A stretch of DNA of 43,127 nt from CAZDVK01 sp964508915 (GTDB lineage Bacteria > Pseudomonadota > Alphaproteobacteria > Paracaedibacterales > CAIULA01). Numbering within the stretch: the first letter of the stretch is position 1; every line of letters starts with the position of its first letter. Positions 7,577 through 17,006 of this stretch are shown piece by piece. A program made the position numbers and the translations under genes. Location: assembly GCA_964508915.1 (NCBI GenBank), contig CAZDVK010000013.1, positions 1-43,127 on the forward strand. The letters are read 5' to 3'. The notes under the pieces are model-generated. The model saw nothing but the letters and a program-made list of their open reading frames with translations, was not told the DNA's origin and did no database searches.

Positions 7577-10500
7577 TTAAGCCACGTTTGTTTCCCGATC
7601 TCCTTCTGTTTGGTTGCCAGATGCTTTGTTCAAAACAGCCTGGTCACGACCTGCTGCCAACAAGCGTAAATCATTGACCACGCTACCTGTACCAGCTGGA
7701 ATCAGGCGTCCCACAATTACGTTTTCTTTTAAGCCAACCAATTGGTCCACTTTTCCAGAAACGGCTGCTTCCGTCAAAACACGTGTGGTTTCTTGGAATG
7801 ATGCAGCTGAAATAAACGATTTTGTATGAAGCGATGCTTTGGTAATACCCTGTAAAACTGGCTTTGCATAAGCCGGACGAAGACCTTCAGCAATCGTTTG
7901 TTTATTAATGCGGTCTAATTCACTGCGATCTACTTGTTCACCAACAATCAACGTTGTATCACCCGAATCCAAAACTTCATATTTCTGAAGCATTTGACGC
8001 ACGATCACTTCAATATGTTTGTCGTTAATTGGAACACCTTGCAAACGATAAACTTGCTGGATTTCGCTCACCAAATATGAAGCCAAAGCTTCCACACCCA
8101 TGACACGCAAAATGTCATGCGGAACAGGGTTACCATCCACCAACAATTCACCACGTTTAACGTAGTCACCTTCATGAACTGTAATATGTCGGCCTTTAGG
8201 AATTAAATATTCCATAGGCTGCAAATTTTCATTTTCAGGTACAACGAAAATACGACGTTTTGCCTTGTAGTCTTTTCCGAACTCAATGCGCCCATCAAAT
8301 TCTGCAATAATAGCTGCATCCTTTGGATGACGTGCTTCAAACAATTCAGAAACGCGTGGCAAACCACCTGTAATGTCGCGAGTTTTCATAGTTTCGCGTG
8401 GCACACGGGCCAAAACATCACCGGCTGCCACTTCGGAACTGTTGCTGACGCTAATGACGCTGTCAACAGATAGGAAATAACGGGCTTCAGAGCCACTGGC
8501 CAATATAATCGGCGCACCTTTTTTATCACGCAAACTAATCATCGGTTTCAAATCGGCACCACGCGTTTGCTGTTTCCAGTCCACGACCACACGATTCGAA
8601 ATACCCGTTGCCTCATCAACAACTTCGCGAATAGATTGGCCTTCAACTAAATCCACAAAGTGAACAATACCTGATTTTTCAGCAACAATCGGAATTGTAT
8701 ATGGGTCCCATTCAACCAATCGTTGACCTGGTATCACATTCGTACCTTCTTGCACCAACATGCGACCACCATATGGTATACGGTGGCGCGCGCGCTCACG
8801 CCCTTGATCATCAATCAAAACGACTTCACCATTACGGGAAATAGACACATTGTTACCAGAACTATTACATGCCACGTTCAACCCTTTATAGGTCACTTTC
8901 GCTGTATGTGATGATTCAATAGCAGACTGCTCAGCACCACGCTGGGCAGCACCACCAATGTGGAATGTACGCATGGTTAACTGTGTACCCGGTTCACCAA
9001 TCGACTGCGCAGCAATTACACCCACAGCTTCCCCTTGGCTCACCAAAGTTCCACGTGCCAAGTCTCGACCATAACAAGCAGCACAAATACCTGGTTCCGT
9101 TTCACACGTTAACACAGAACGAATGCGAATTTGGTCCACACCAGCTTTGGTAATGGCGTCCATTCTATCTTCCATAATCATTTCACCCTTCGGCAAAATA
9201 ACTTCACCTGTTTTGGGGTGAATAATATCTTCAGCTGTACAACGGCCAACCACACGATCTGCCAAGCTTACAATCGTATTGGCGCCATCCACAACAGACG
9301 ACATAACAAGACCATTTGTTGTTCCACAGTCATCTTCTGTAATAATGCAATCTTGGGCCACGTCCACCAAACGGCGTGTCAAGTAACCCGAGTTTGCCGT
9401 TTTCAATGCCGTATCTGCGAGCCCTTTTCGCGTACCGTGGGTGGAGCTGAAATATTCAAGAACCGTTAGACCTTCTTTAAAGTTGGAAATAATTGGCGTT
9501 TCAATGATGTCACCTGATGGCTTTGCCATCAACCCACGCATACCAGCAAGCTGGCGCATCTGTGCCACAGAACCACGGGCTTTAGAGTGCGTCATCATGT
9601 AAACAGAGTTAACGGGTTCATTATCTTCTGTTTGAGACATGCACTTCATCATGGCATCTGCCACTTTGTCGGTACAACGGTCCCACGCGTCCACAACTTT
9701 GTTGTATTTTTCACCCTGTGTGATCAAACCATCCAAATACTGTTGTTCGTATTCTGAAACCATAGATTTGGTTTGCTGAATTAAAGTGTCTTTTTCTTTT
9801 GGTATAATCAAGTCATCTTTACCGAACGAAATACCACCCAACGTCATGTGACTAAAGCCTAGTCCCATAATACGGTCCACAAAAATAACCGTTTCTTTCT
9901 GACCGCAATGTCGGTACACCATGTCCACAATTTTGCTGATTTCAGAAGATGTCATCACCTGATTCACCAAATCAAAAGGAATTTTAGGGCTTTTTGGTAA
10001 ATATTGCCCCAAAATCATGCGACCCGGCGTTGTTTCCACAGTTTTATATTGGGTTTGCCCCTCTTCTGTATAGTAAGCCACACGACCCTTAATTTTTGAA
10101 TGCAAGGTCAATTGCTTTTCACTCAGCGCATATTCTATTTCAGAAACATTTCCAAACATGCTTCCTTCGCCAACCATGCCATCACGCATAATTGTTAGGT
10201 AATACAAGCCCAACACAATATCCTTAGACGGTACAATAATTGGGCTACCATCGGATGGTCGCAAAATGTTATTGGTCGACATCATAAGCACACGGGCTTC
10301 TAGCTGAGATTCTAATGACAATGGTACGTGAACAGCCATTTGGTCACCGTCAAAGTCAGCGTTGAACGCCGCACAAACAAGAGGGTGTAGCTGAATAGCT
10401 TTTCCTTCAATCAGAACAGGTTCAAAAGCTTGAATACCAAGGCGGTGCAACGTCGGTGCACGGTTCAACAGAACTGGATGTTCACGAATAACATCTTCTA

Positions 10501-11740
10501 AAACGTCCCAAACTTCTGGGCGTTCTTTTTCAACCATGCGCTTAGCTGCCTTCAAAGTGCTTGCTAAGCCATACCGTTCCAGGCGTGAGTAAATAAATGG
10601 GCGGAACAATTCCAATGCCATTTTCTTTGGCAAACCACATTGATGCAATTTCAATTCTGGTCCAACCACAATCACCGAACGACCGGAATAGTCCACACGC
10701 TTACCAAGCAAGTTTTGACGGAAACGACCTTGCTTACCTTTCAGCATATCAGCCAAAGATTTCAATGGGCGTTTATTGGCACCGGCAATAGCACGGCCAC
10801 GACGACCATTGTCAAACAATGCATCAACAGATTCCTGCAGCATGCGCTTTTCGTTGCGCACAATAATTTCAGGCGCACGCAATTCGATCAGGCGCTTTAA
10901 ACGGTTGTTACGGTTAATAACACGACGATACAAGTCGTTCAAATCACTGGTTGCAAAACGACCGCCATCCAATGGAACCAAAGGGCGCAATTCTGGTGGA
11001 ATCACAGGGATCACATCCATAATCAAATGATCTGGTCGTGTGTTGGATTCCATAAAGGCTTCCATCAACTTCAAGCGCTTCACAACTTTTTTCTTGCGAA
11101 TTTCTGACGTGATTTCCAAAAGCTCAGCACGAAGCGCTTCGCTTTCTTGCTCAGGGATAATTTTCTGAAGCATTTCTTTTAATACTTCAGCACCAATGCC
11201 TGCCTTAAAAGCATCTTCCCCGAATTCATCTTGGGCCCGCATGAATTCTTCTTCAGTTAACAAATCACCCGATTTAAAAGGCGTCATGCCTGGGTCTGTA
11301 ACCAAATAGCTTTCAAAATAAAGAACTTTTTCCAGGTCTTTCAAAGCCATATCCAACAACATACCAATGCGGCTTGGCAATGACTTAGTAAACCAAATGT
11401 GTGCAACCGGTGACGCCAATTCAATGTGCCCCATACGGTCACGGCGCACTTTGCTAAGTGTTACTTCCACGCCGCACTTTTCACACACAACGCCACGGTA
11501 TTTCATGCGTTTGTATTTACCGCACAAACATTCATAATCCTTAATAGGGCCAAAAATTCGGGCGCAAAACAAACCATCCCGTTCCGGCTTAAACGTACGG
11601 TAGTTAATGGTTTCTGGTTTTTTGACTTCCCCATAAGACCATGACCGGATTTGGTCCGGACTGGCTATGGATATACGGATCGCGTCAAACCCAGGGGCAA
11701 TTTCGGTGCTAGCTGCAACTTTTTTTTGAACTTGATTCAT
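7577..11740 (-). CDS. rpoC: RNA polymerase beta' subunit RpoC
   Basis: RpoC is the catalytic clamp subunit of RNA polymerase. The 1387-residue product has the N-terminal zinc ribbon (CLCGKYKRMKYRG then CEKC), the bridge and catalytic magnesium loop NADFDGDQMAVHVPLS, the trigger-loop region with MRTFHIGGAA, and the second zinc site including CETEPG...CAACYGRDL. Length matches alphaproteobacterial RpoC. The start ATG at 11740 has a perfect AAGGAG site. It follows rpoB by about 20 bases on the same strand. Nothing suggests truncation or frameshift. Unusually, the next gene is rnj, not the rpsL-rpsG-fusA group. Confidence 0.98.
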   Translation of the reverse strand: MNQVQKKVAASTEIAPGFDAIRISIASPDQIRSWSYGEVKKPETINYRTFKPERDGLFCARIFGPIKDYECLCGKYKRMKYRGVVCEKCGVEVTLSKVRRDRMGHIELASPVAHIWFTKSLPSRIGMLLDMALKDLEKVLYFESYLVTDPGMTPFKSGDLLTEEEFMRAQDEFGEDAFKAGIGAEVLKEMLQKIIPEQESEALRAELLEITSEIRKKKVVKRLKLMEAFMESNTRPDHLIMDVIPVIPPELRPLVPLDGGRFATSDLNDLYRRVINRNNRLKRLIELRAPEIIVRNEKRMLQESVDALFDNGRRGRAIAGANKRPLKSLADMLKGKQGRFRQNLLGKRVDYSGRSVIVVGPELKLHQCGLPKKMALELFRPFIYSRLERYGLASTLKAAKRMVEKERPEVWDVLEDVIREHPVLLNRAPTLHRLGIQAFEPVLIEGKAIQLHPLVCAAFNADFDGDQMAVHVPLSLESQLEARVLMMSTNNILRPSDGSPIIVPSKDIVLGLYYLTIMRDGMVGEGSMFGNVSEIEYALSEKQLTLHSKIKGRVAYYTEEGQTQYKTVETTPGRMILGQYLPKSPKIPFDLVNQVMTSSEISKIVDMVYRHCGQKETVIFVDRIMGLGFSHMTLGGISFGKDDLIIPKEKDTLIQQTKSMVSEYEQQYLDGLITQGEKYNKVVDAWDRCTDKVADAMMKCMSQTEDNEPVNSVYMMTHSKARGSVAQMRQLAGMRGLMAKPSGDIIETPIISNFKEGLTVLEYFSSTHGTRKGLADTALKTANSGYLTRRLVDVAQDCIITEDDCGTTNGLVMSSVVDGANTIVSLADRVVGRCTAEDIIHPKTGEVILPKGEMIMEDRMDAITKAGVDQIRIRSVLTCETEPGICAACYGRDLARGTLVSQGEAVGVIAAQSIGEPGTQLTMRTFHIGGAAQRGAEQSAIESSHTAKVTYKGLNVACNSSGNNVSISRNGEVVLIDDQGRERARHRIPYGGRMLVQEGTNVIPGQRLVEWDPYTIPIVAEKSGIVHFVDLVEGQSIREVVDEATGISNRVVVDWKQQTRGADLKPMISLRDKKGAPIILASGSEARYFLSVDSVISVSNSSEVAAGDVLARVPRETMKTRDITGGLPRVSELFEARHPKDAAIIAEFDGRIEFGKDYKAKRRIFVVPENENLQPMEYLIPKGRHITVHEGDYVKRGELLVDGNPVPHDILRVMGVEALASYLVSEIQQVYRLQGVPINDKHIEVIVRQMLQKYEVLDSGDTTLIVGEQVDRSELDRINKQTIAEGLRPAYAKPVLQGITKASLHTKSFISAASFQETTRVLTEAAVSGKVDQLVGLKENVIVGRLIPAGTGSVVNDLRLLAAGRDQAVLNKASGNQTEGDRETNVA

Positions 11741-11761
11741 AACTTACTCCTTGGGTTTTCA

Positions 11762-14700
11762 CTACACACGTTGCTCAAAAGAAACATTGAGCCCTAAAGA
11801 TCTCAATTCTTTCACCAATACGTTGAAAGATTCTGGTATACCAGCTTCCATCACGTCATCACCACGTACAATGGCTTCATATACTTTCATACGACCTGAC
11901 ACATCGTCAGATTTAACAGTTAGCATCTCTTGCAATGTATAGGCAGCACCATAAGCTTCCAGTGCCCAAACTTCCATTTCCCCGAAACGCTGACCACCAA
12001 ACTGCGCCTTACCACCAAGCGGTTGCTGGGTTACAAGACTGTAAGGACCAATAGAACGGGCATGGATCTTGTCGTCTACTAAATGGTGAAGTTTCAACAT
12101 GTAAATATAGCCAACTGTCGCCTTACGTTCAAAAGCTTCGCCTGTTCGACCATCGAACAAAGTAACCTGGCCTGACGACGGAATTCCGGCTTTTTTCAAC
12201 TGTCCTTCTAAATCTTCTTTACGCGCACCATCGAACACATGGGTAGCCATAGGCACACCCTTGGTCAGATTTGATGCAAGCTCTATAATCTGCCCATCAT
12301 CTAGTTTTTTAATATCTTCTACATCACGTTTATTTTCATAAACTTCAGTTAGCGTTGTACGAACGTGATCTAAAGTTTTTTGATTGTGACGATACTGTTC
12401 TAAAGCTGTTTGAACCTGTTTACCAAGGCCAGCGGCGGCTGCACCCAAGTGAGTTTCCAAAATTTGCCCCACATTCATACGCGATGGCAAACCAAGTGGG
12501 TTCAAAATGATATCAACCGGCGTTCCATCCTCTAAATAAGGCATGTCTTCCAAAGGTACAATCTTAGACACAACACCTTTGTTTCCATGACGACCAGCCA
12601 TTTTGTCACCCGGTTGTAGCTTACGCTTAACAGCAATAAACACTTTCACCATCTTCAAAACACCTGGCGGCAATTCATCACCACGGCGAAGTTTATCAAC
12701 TTTATTTTCAAAAATAGCCTGAAGTTTAGCTAAACTTTCATCAAAGTGTCTTTTCATCTGTTCAATAGCGTCAGCTGCTTTTTCATCATCTACAACAATT
12801 TGACGCCATTGACTGGAATGATGTTCCATCAACATATCAGCTGTGATTTTCTTGCCTGTAGGTAACCCTTTTGGACCACGAACAACCTTATGACCCATTA
12901 ATTTTTCTTGCAAACGTTTGTAGAAACCACGTTCCAAAATAGCACGTTCATCATCGCGGTCTTTGGCCAAGCGTTCAATTTCTTGCCGCTCAATAGCCAT
13001 CGAACGTTCATCTTTCTCTACGCCACGGCGTGAGAAAACACGTACTTCCACAACGGTTCCTGAAACCCCAGGTGGAACACGCAATGAACTGTCACGCACG
13101 TCAGATGCTTTTTCACCGAAAATAGCACGCAGCAATTTTTCTTCTGGCGTTGTGGGGCTTTCACCTTTTGGCGTAACTTTACCCACCAAAATATCACCCG
13201 GGTTAACCTCGGCACCTACGTAAATAATACCAGCTTCATCCAAGTTGCGCAGTGATTCTTCACCAACGTTTGGAATATCACGGGTTATTTCTTCGTTACC
13301 CAGCTTTGTATCCCGGCTCATAACTTCAAAGCCTTCAATGTGAATGGATGTAAATACATCATCACGTGCTATGCGTTCAGAAATAACGATAGAGTCTTCA
13401 AAGTTATAACCTTGCCAAGACATAAAGGCTACCAAGGCGTTACGACCCAGCGCTAATTCACCCAGGTCTGTTGCAGGACCATCTGCAATAATGTCACCTT
13501 TTTGAACAATATCACCGCTTTTAACCAAAGGTTTTTGGTTAATGCATGTGTTCATGTTAGAGCCTTGGAATTTCATCATGTTATAGATATCAACACCCGC
13601 ACTTTCAGTGCCTGCCTCGTCATCAGAAACACGAACAACCACACGCTGACCATCTACTTGATCAACCACACCAGACCGCTTTGCAATAATAACAGCACCC
13701 GAATCATGGGCCACAACGGCTTCCATACCTGTTCCAACCAAGGGGGCTTCTGTTTTAATTAAAGGCACAGCCTGCCGCTGCATGTTTGACCCCATCAGTG
13801 CACGGCTGGCATCGTCATTTTCCAAAAATGGAATCAAAGATGCGGCAACAGATACCAACTGCTTAGGTGATACGTCAACCAAATCAACGTCAGATTTTTG
13901 GAAAATTGCAACTTCCCCGTTCCGGCGGCACGTAACAAAATCTTCAGAAATTTTGTTATCTTTATCCATAGGCACACTGGCCTGAGCAATGGTATGACGG
14001 CTTTCTTGCATAGCTGTTAAATACACAATTTCGCCTGTTACCTTGCCATCAATAACCTTGCGATAGGGGCTTTCAATAAAACCATACTGGTTCACACGGG
14101 CATATGTCGCCAACGAGTTGATCAAACCAATATTGGGCCCTTCCGGTGTTTCAATCGGGCAAATACGGCCATAATGGGTTGGGTGAACGTCACGTACTTC
14201 AAAGCTTGCACGGTCACGAGACAAACCACCTGGCCCCAACGCAGACAAACGACGTTTGTGGGTAATTTCAGACAAAGGATTTGTTTGGTCCATAAACTGA
14301 GACAGCTGAGACGACCCAAAGAATTCCCGAATAGCGGCCGCTGCCGGCTTTGCATTGATCAAGTCGTGGGGGATGACACTGTCAATGTCAACAGAGCTCA
14401 TCCGTTCGCGAATGGTACGCTCCATACGCACAACACCCACACGGTATTGATTTTCCAACAACTCACCCACAGACCGAACACGACGGTTACCTAGGTTATC
14501 AATATCATCTATTTCACCGCGGCCATCTTTTAGCTCTAATAGAACTTTGACAATGGTGACAACATCTTCTTTGCGCAATGTACGAACCGTGTCTGCCGTA
14601 TTAAGCCCCAGACGACCATTCATTTTCACGCGACCAACAGCAGATAAATCATACCGTTCACTGTCAAAGAACAAACCTTTAAACAAAGCTTCGCCACCTT

Positions 14701-15931
14701 CTACGGTTGGCGGTTCCCCTGGGCGCAACGCCCGGTAAATTTCCATCAATGCTTCTTCACGGTTGTGGTTTTTATCAGCTTGAAGGGTTTGAAGCAAATA
14801 TGGCCCAACATTCACATAGTCAATAAACAAAGTGTCAAAAGTTTTAACACCCAGCTGATCTAATGTTTTCAGAAGCTCTTCGGTGATTTCATCACCCGCT
14901 TCAATATAAATTTTACCTGTTTTTTCGTCGATATAATCCCGGGCAATATGGGTACCGTACAAATCTTCAGGGCGCAGCTGAATTGTTTCCAAGCCGTCAG
15001 CTTGAACTTTTTTTGTTAACCGTGGAGTTAGTTTTGTGCCAGATTCTACAACAACAGAGTCCGTTTTCGCGTCGACCAAATCATGGATTAACTTCACACC
15101 CTTCCACCGTTCAGGCACAAAAGGCGTTGTCCAACCTTTTTTGTTCTTCGTATATGATACTGTCTCATAAAAACTAGTTAGGATTTCTTCACGTGACATA
15201 CCACTGACTTGGTTTGCTGGCAGTTCCTCACCATCTTTCAACTTTGCGCGCAACTGTTCTGTTTCTGCACTTTCTAATGCCATTAAAAAGGTTGTTACTG
15301 GCATTTTCCGGCGGCGGTCCACACGGACAAACAAAATATCCTTAGGATCAAATTCAAAGTCAAGCCAAGAACCACGATACGGTACAATACGCGCGGCGAA
15401 CAAATACTTACCTGACGAATGGCTTTTTCCACGATCGTGGTCAAAAAACACGCCAGGGCTTCTGTGCATTTGGGAAACAATCACACGTTCAATACCATTA
15501 ACAATGAAAGTTCCACGATCTGTCATCAAAGGGATTTCGCCCATGTACACATCTTGTTCTTTAATGTCACGAATGGAACGGGCACCTGTGTCTTCATCAA
15601 GGTCCCAAACAACAAGACGGAAGGTTACTTTTAAAGGGGCTGCAAAGGTCAAACCGCGCTGACGGCATTCTGTTTCGTCATACTTAGGTTCGTCAAAATC
15701 ATATTTAAAAAACTCAAGCTGCGCCTTACCAGCGTAATCTTTGATAGGAAAAATGGATTTAAAAACCTCATTCAATCCAATATCACGACGCTTTTCATGC
15801 GATACATCCATTTGCAAAAAATTTTCGTAAGATGTTTTTTGCAAAGCTATCAAATTTGGAAGAGGCGCCACCTCCTCAATCCGAGAAAAAGATTTACGAA
15901 AGCGTTTACGTCCTGTGTATGATCTTAACAT
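11762..15931 (-). CDS. rpoB: RNA polymerase beta subunit RpoB
   Basis: RpoB is the second large catalytic subunit of RNA polymerase. The 1389-residue product starts MLRSYTGRKRFRKSF, as is typical of the alphaproteobacterial form. It carries the rifampicin-binding region GSSQLSQFMDQTNPLSEITHKRR...SALGPGG with the residues usually linked to sensitivity intact, then PTHYGRICPIETPEGPNIG. The universal GEMEVWALEAYGAAYTLQEML segment lies near the end. I chose ATG at 15931; a TTG one codon upstream (15934) is nearer the ideal distance from the GGGAG site and cannot be excluded. The usual upstream genes rplJ and rplL are absent; instead a leader of about 250 bases separates rpoB from a divergent gene. 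Confidence 0.98.
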   Translation of the reverse strand: MLRSYTGRKRFRKSFSRIEEVAPLPNLIALQKTSYENFLQMDVSHEKRRDIGLNEVFKSIFPIKDYAGKAQLEFFKYDFDEPKYDETECRQRGLTFAAPLKVTFRLVVWDLDEDTGARSIRDIKEQDVYMGEIPLMTDRGTFIVNGIERVIVSQMHRSPGVFFDHDRGKSHSSGKYLFAARIVPYRGSWLDFEFDPKDILFVRVDRRRKMPVTTFLMALESAETEQLRAKLKDGEELPANQVSGMSREEILTSFYETVSYTKNKKGWTTPFVPERWKGVKLIHDLVDAKTDSVVVESGTKLTPRLTKKVQADGLETIQLRPEDLYGTHIARDYIDEKTGKIYIEAGDEITEELLKTLDQLGVKTFDTLFIDYVNVGPYLLQTLQADKNHNREEALMEIYRALRPGEPPTVEGGEALFKGLFFDSERYDLSAVGRVKMNGRLGLNTADTVRTLRKEDVVTIVKVLLELKDGRGEIDDIDNLGNRRVRSVGELLENQYRVGVVRMERTIRERMSSVDIDSVIPHDLINAKPAAAAIREFFGSSQLSQFMDQTNPLSEITHKRRLSALGPGGLSRDRASFEVRDVHPTHYGRICPIETPEGPNIGLINSLATYARVNQYGFIESPYRKVIDGKVTGEIVYLTAMQESRHTIAQASVPMDKDNKISEDFVTCRRNGEVAIFQKSDVDLVDVSPKQLVSVAASLIPFLENDDASRALMGSNMQRQAVPLIKTEAPLVGTGMEAVVAHDSGAVIIAKRSGVVDQVDGQRVVVRVSDDEAGTESAGVDIYNMMKFQGSNMNTCINQKPLVKSGDIVQKGDIIADGPATDLGELALGRNALVAFMSWQGYNFEDSIVISERIARDDVFTSIHIEGFEVMSRDTKLGNEEITRDIPNVGEESLRNLDEAGIIYVGAEVNPGDILVGKVTPKGESPTTPEEKLLRAIFGEKASDVRDSSLRVPPGVSGTVVEVRVFSRRGVEKDERSMAIERQEIERLAKDRDDERAILERGFYKRLQEKLMGHKVVRGPKGLPTGKKITADMLMEHHSSQWRQIVVDDEKAADAIEQMKRHFDESLAKLQAIFENKVDKLRRGDELPPGVLKMVKVFIAVKRKLQPGDKMAGRHGNKGVVSKIVPLEDMPYLEDGTPVDIILNPLGLPSRMNVGQILETHLGAAAAGLGKQVQTALEQYRHNQKTLDHVRTTLTEVYENKRDVEDIKKLDDGQIIELASNLTKGVPMATHVFDGARKEDLEGQLKKAGIPSSGQVTLFDGRTGEAFERKATVGYIYMLKLHHLVDDKIHARSIGPYSLVTQQPLGGKAQFGGQRFGEMEVWALEAYGAAYTLQEMLTVKSDDVSGRMKVYEAIVRGDDVMEAGIPESFNVLVKELRSLGLNVSFEQRV

Positions 15932-15973
15932 CAAGGCTTATCTCCCAAGGGCACAAAAATTAAATGTTACAAT

Positions 15974-15999
15974 AAAAAAGCAAACCCCGAAAAAGGGGT
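15974..15999 (-). terminator. Terminator-like hairpin in the rpoB leader (possible attenuator)
   Basis: On the minus strand, ACCCC (15999-15995) and GGGGT (15988-15984) can pair around a six-base loop TTTTTC. Two T's and GC follow, and then a run of six T's (15979-15974). This is the layout of an intrinsic terminator with a short GC-rich stem, and it lies about 43 bases before the rpoB start. It could be a leader attenuator for rpoBC or the remnant of a terminator for a gene that once preceded rpoB. The stem has only five pairs, so the strength is uncertain. Confidence 0.45.
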
Positions 16000-16178
16000 A
16001 CGCGTGGCATGAATTTGTATGAAATAGGGCTGAAAAGAATCGTTTCATCAAGTCCAAGTTTCACTAGAAATAAAAGAATAAAGTACGTTACTAAACGGCA
16101 AGTCTAGTACGTTCCAAAGCAAACAACAATAGGAAATTAGACTTTTTAATTTCAAAATGCAAGGGGAAAGAAGATAAA

Positions 16179-16208
16179 ATTATAACTTTTCCAATTCAAT
16201 TTTTTCAA
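16179..16208 (-). promoter_or_regulatory. Candidate rpoB promoter
   Basis: On the minus strand, TTGAAA (16208-16203) and a perfect TATAAT (16184-16179) are separated by 18 bases. Transcription from here would give an rpoB leader of roughly 240 nucleotides containing the terminator-like hairpin at 15974-15999. The region is AT-rich, so chance matches are possible. Confidence 0.4.
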
Positions 16209-16230
16209 AGCACGTGCAATAAAATTGTAA

Positions 16231-16260
16231 TTTTCAAAAAAACGCATTAAGTATTATAAT
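16231..16260 (+). promoter_or_regulatory. Candidate promoter of the yfgM-bamB-der operon
   Basis: A perfect -10 box TATAAT (16255-16260) sits about 42 bases upstream of the YfgM-like start. A weak -35 match TTTTCA (16231-16236) lies 18 bases further up. The -10 element is convincing and the -35 is poor. Confidence 0.4.
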
Positions 16261-16301
16261 ACGAGACAGTTTCTGACCAAATTTAAAGGATTTTCCCATT
16301 T

Positions 16302-17006
16302 ATGGCCGACCAGTTTGATGAATTTATGGAAGAAGTGCAGAATGATATTCGGCAAGACCAACTTATGCGCATCTGGAAAAAGTATGGAAAAGCCATAACA
16401 GCGGGAGCCGTAGGCGTTGTTGCTTGCGTCGGCTTATGGACCATGTGGAATAACCACCAACTTAAAAAACAGTTAGTCATTGCCCAGCAGTATATTTTAG
16501 CCCAAGACATGGCAGCCCAAGGAAAACCCGAAGAAGCTTTGCGGCAAATGGCTTTAATTTCAAAAGAAAGCCACCAAATATACGCTTTGTTAGCTCAGTT
16601 TTCAGAGGCAGCTTTGCTGTGCAACGGTCCGACAAAAGATCTTGTCAAAGCTGAAGCCGCTTACGAAGGTCTTATGAAAAACACTAAAGATCCCTTATAT
16701 AAAGATTTGGCTTCTCTTCAGTTGGCCCAAGTGCGCTTTGATGCCCTTCCAGCATCCGCAAGCCAAGATCAATACGAAACAATTTTAAAAACTGTTGACC
16801 CTTTATCTGGTACAGAATCACCTTGGCGTCATTTCGCCCTCGAGCTCAAAGGCGTTTTGCTATACAAAATGAATAAAATACCCGAATCAACAGAAGTTTT
16901 TATTAATCTTGCCCAAGATCAAAAAACACCTGAATCCATGCGAATGCGCGTTCGCCTGATGATTCAAAACTTGACAAGCATTTCCGGAAATAAACCTGTG
17001 TCATGA
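16302..17006 (+). CDS. YfgM-like tetratricopeptide-type membrane protein
   Basis: A 234-residue protein with a cytoplasmic N-terminus containing EVQNDIRQDQLMRIWKKYG, a single transmembrane helix (about residues 30-48), and a helical-repeat periplasmic domain of the TPR_21 type. YfgM in enterobacteria is an accessory subunit of the SecYEG translocon that hands proteins to periplasmic chaperones. The same role is plausible here but inferred. It overlaps bamB by the four bases ATGA, and the order yfgM-bamB-der is conserved across many proteobacteria, which supports the assignment. It probably heads the operon, with a TATAAT box about 40 bases upstream. Confidence 0.8.
   Translation: MADQFDEFMEEVQNDIRQDQLMRIWKKYGKAITAGAVGVVACVGLWTMWNNHQLKKQLVIAQQYILAQDMAAQGKPEEALRQMALISKESHQIYALLAQFSEAALLCNGPTKDLVKAEAAYEGLMKNTKDPLYKDLASLQLAQVRFDALPASASQDQYETILKTVDPLSGTESPWRHFALELKGVLLYKMNKIPESTEVFINLAQDQKTPESMRMRVRLMIQNLTSISGNKPVS

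Noticed and set aside
9131..9469. Long plus-strand reading frames inside rpoC and rpoB (for example 112 codons at 9131-9469).
   Set aside because: They are antisense shadows of rpoC/rpoB codons, with low-complexity composition and no ribosome-binding sites.
16082..16113. Direct repeat AGTACGTT twice, 24 bases apart, in the rpoB upstream region.
   Set aside because: Eight bases repeated once is weak evidence, and the copies do not line up with a promoter element.
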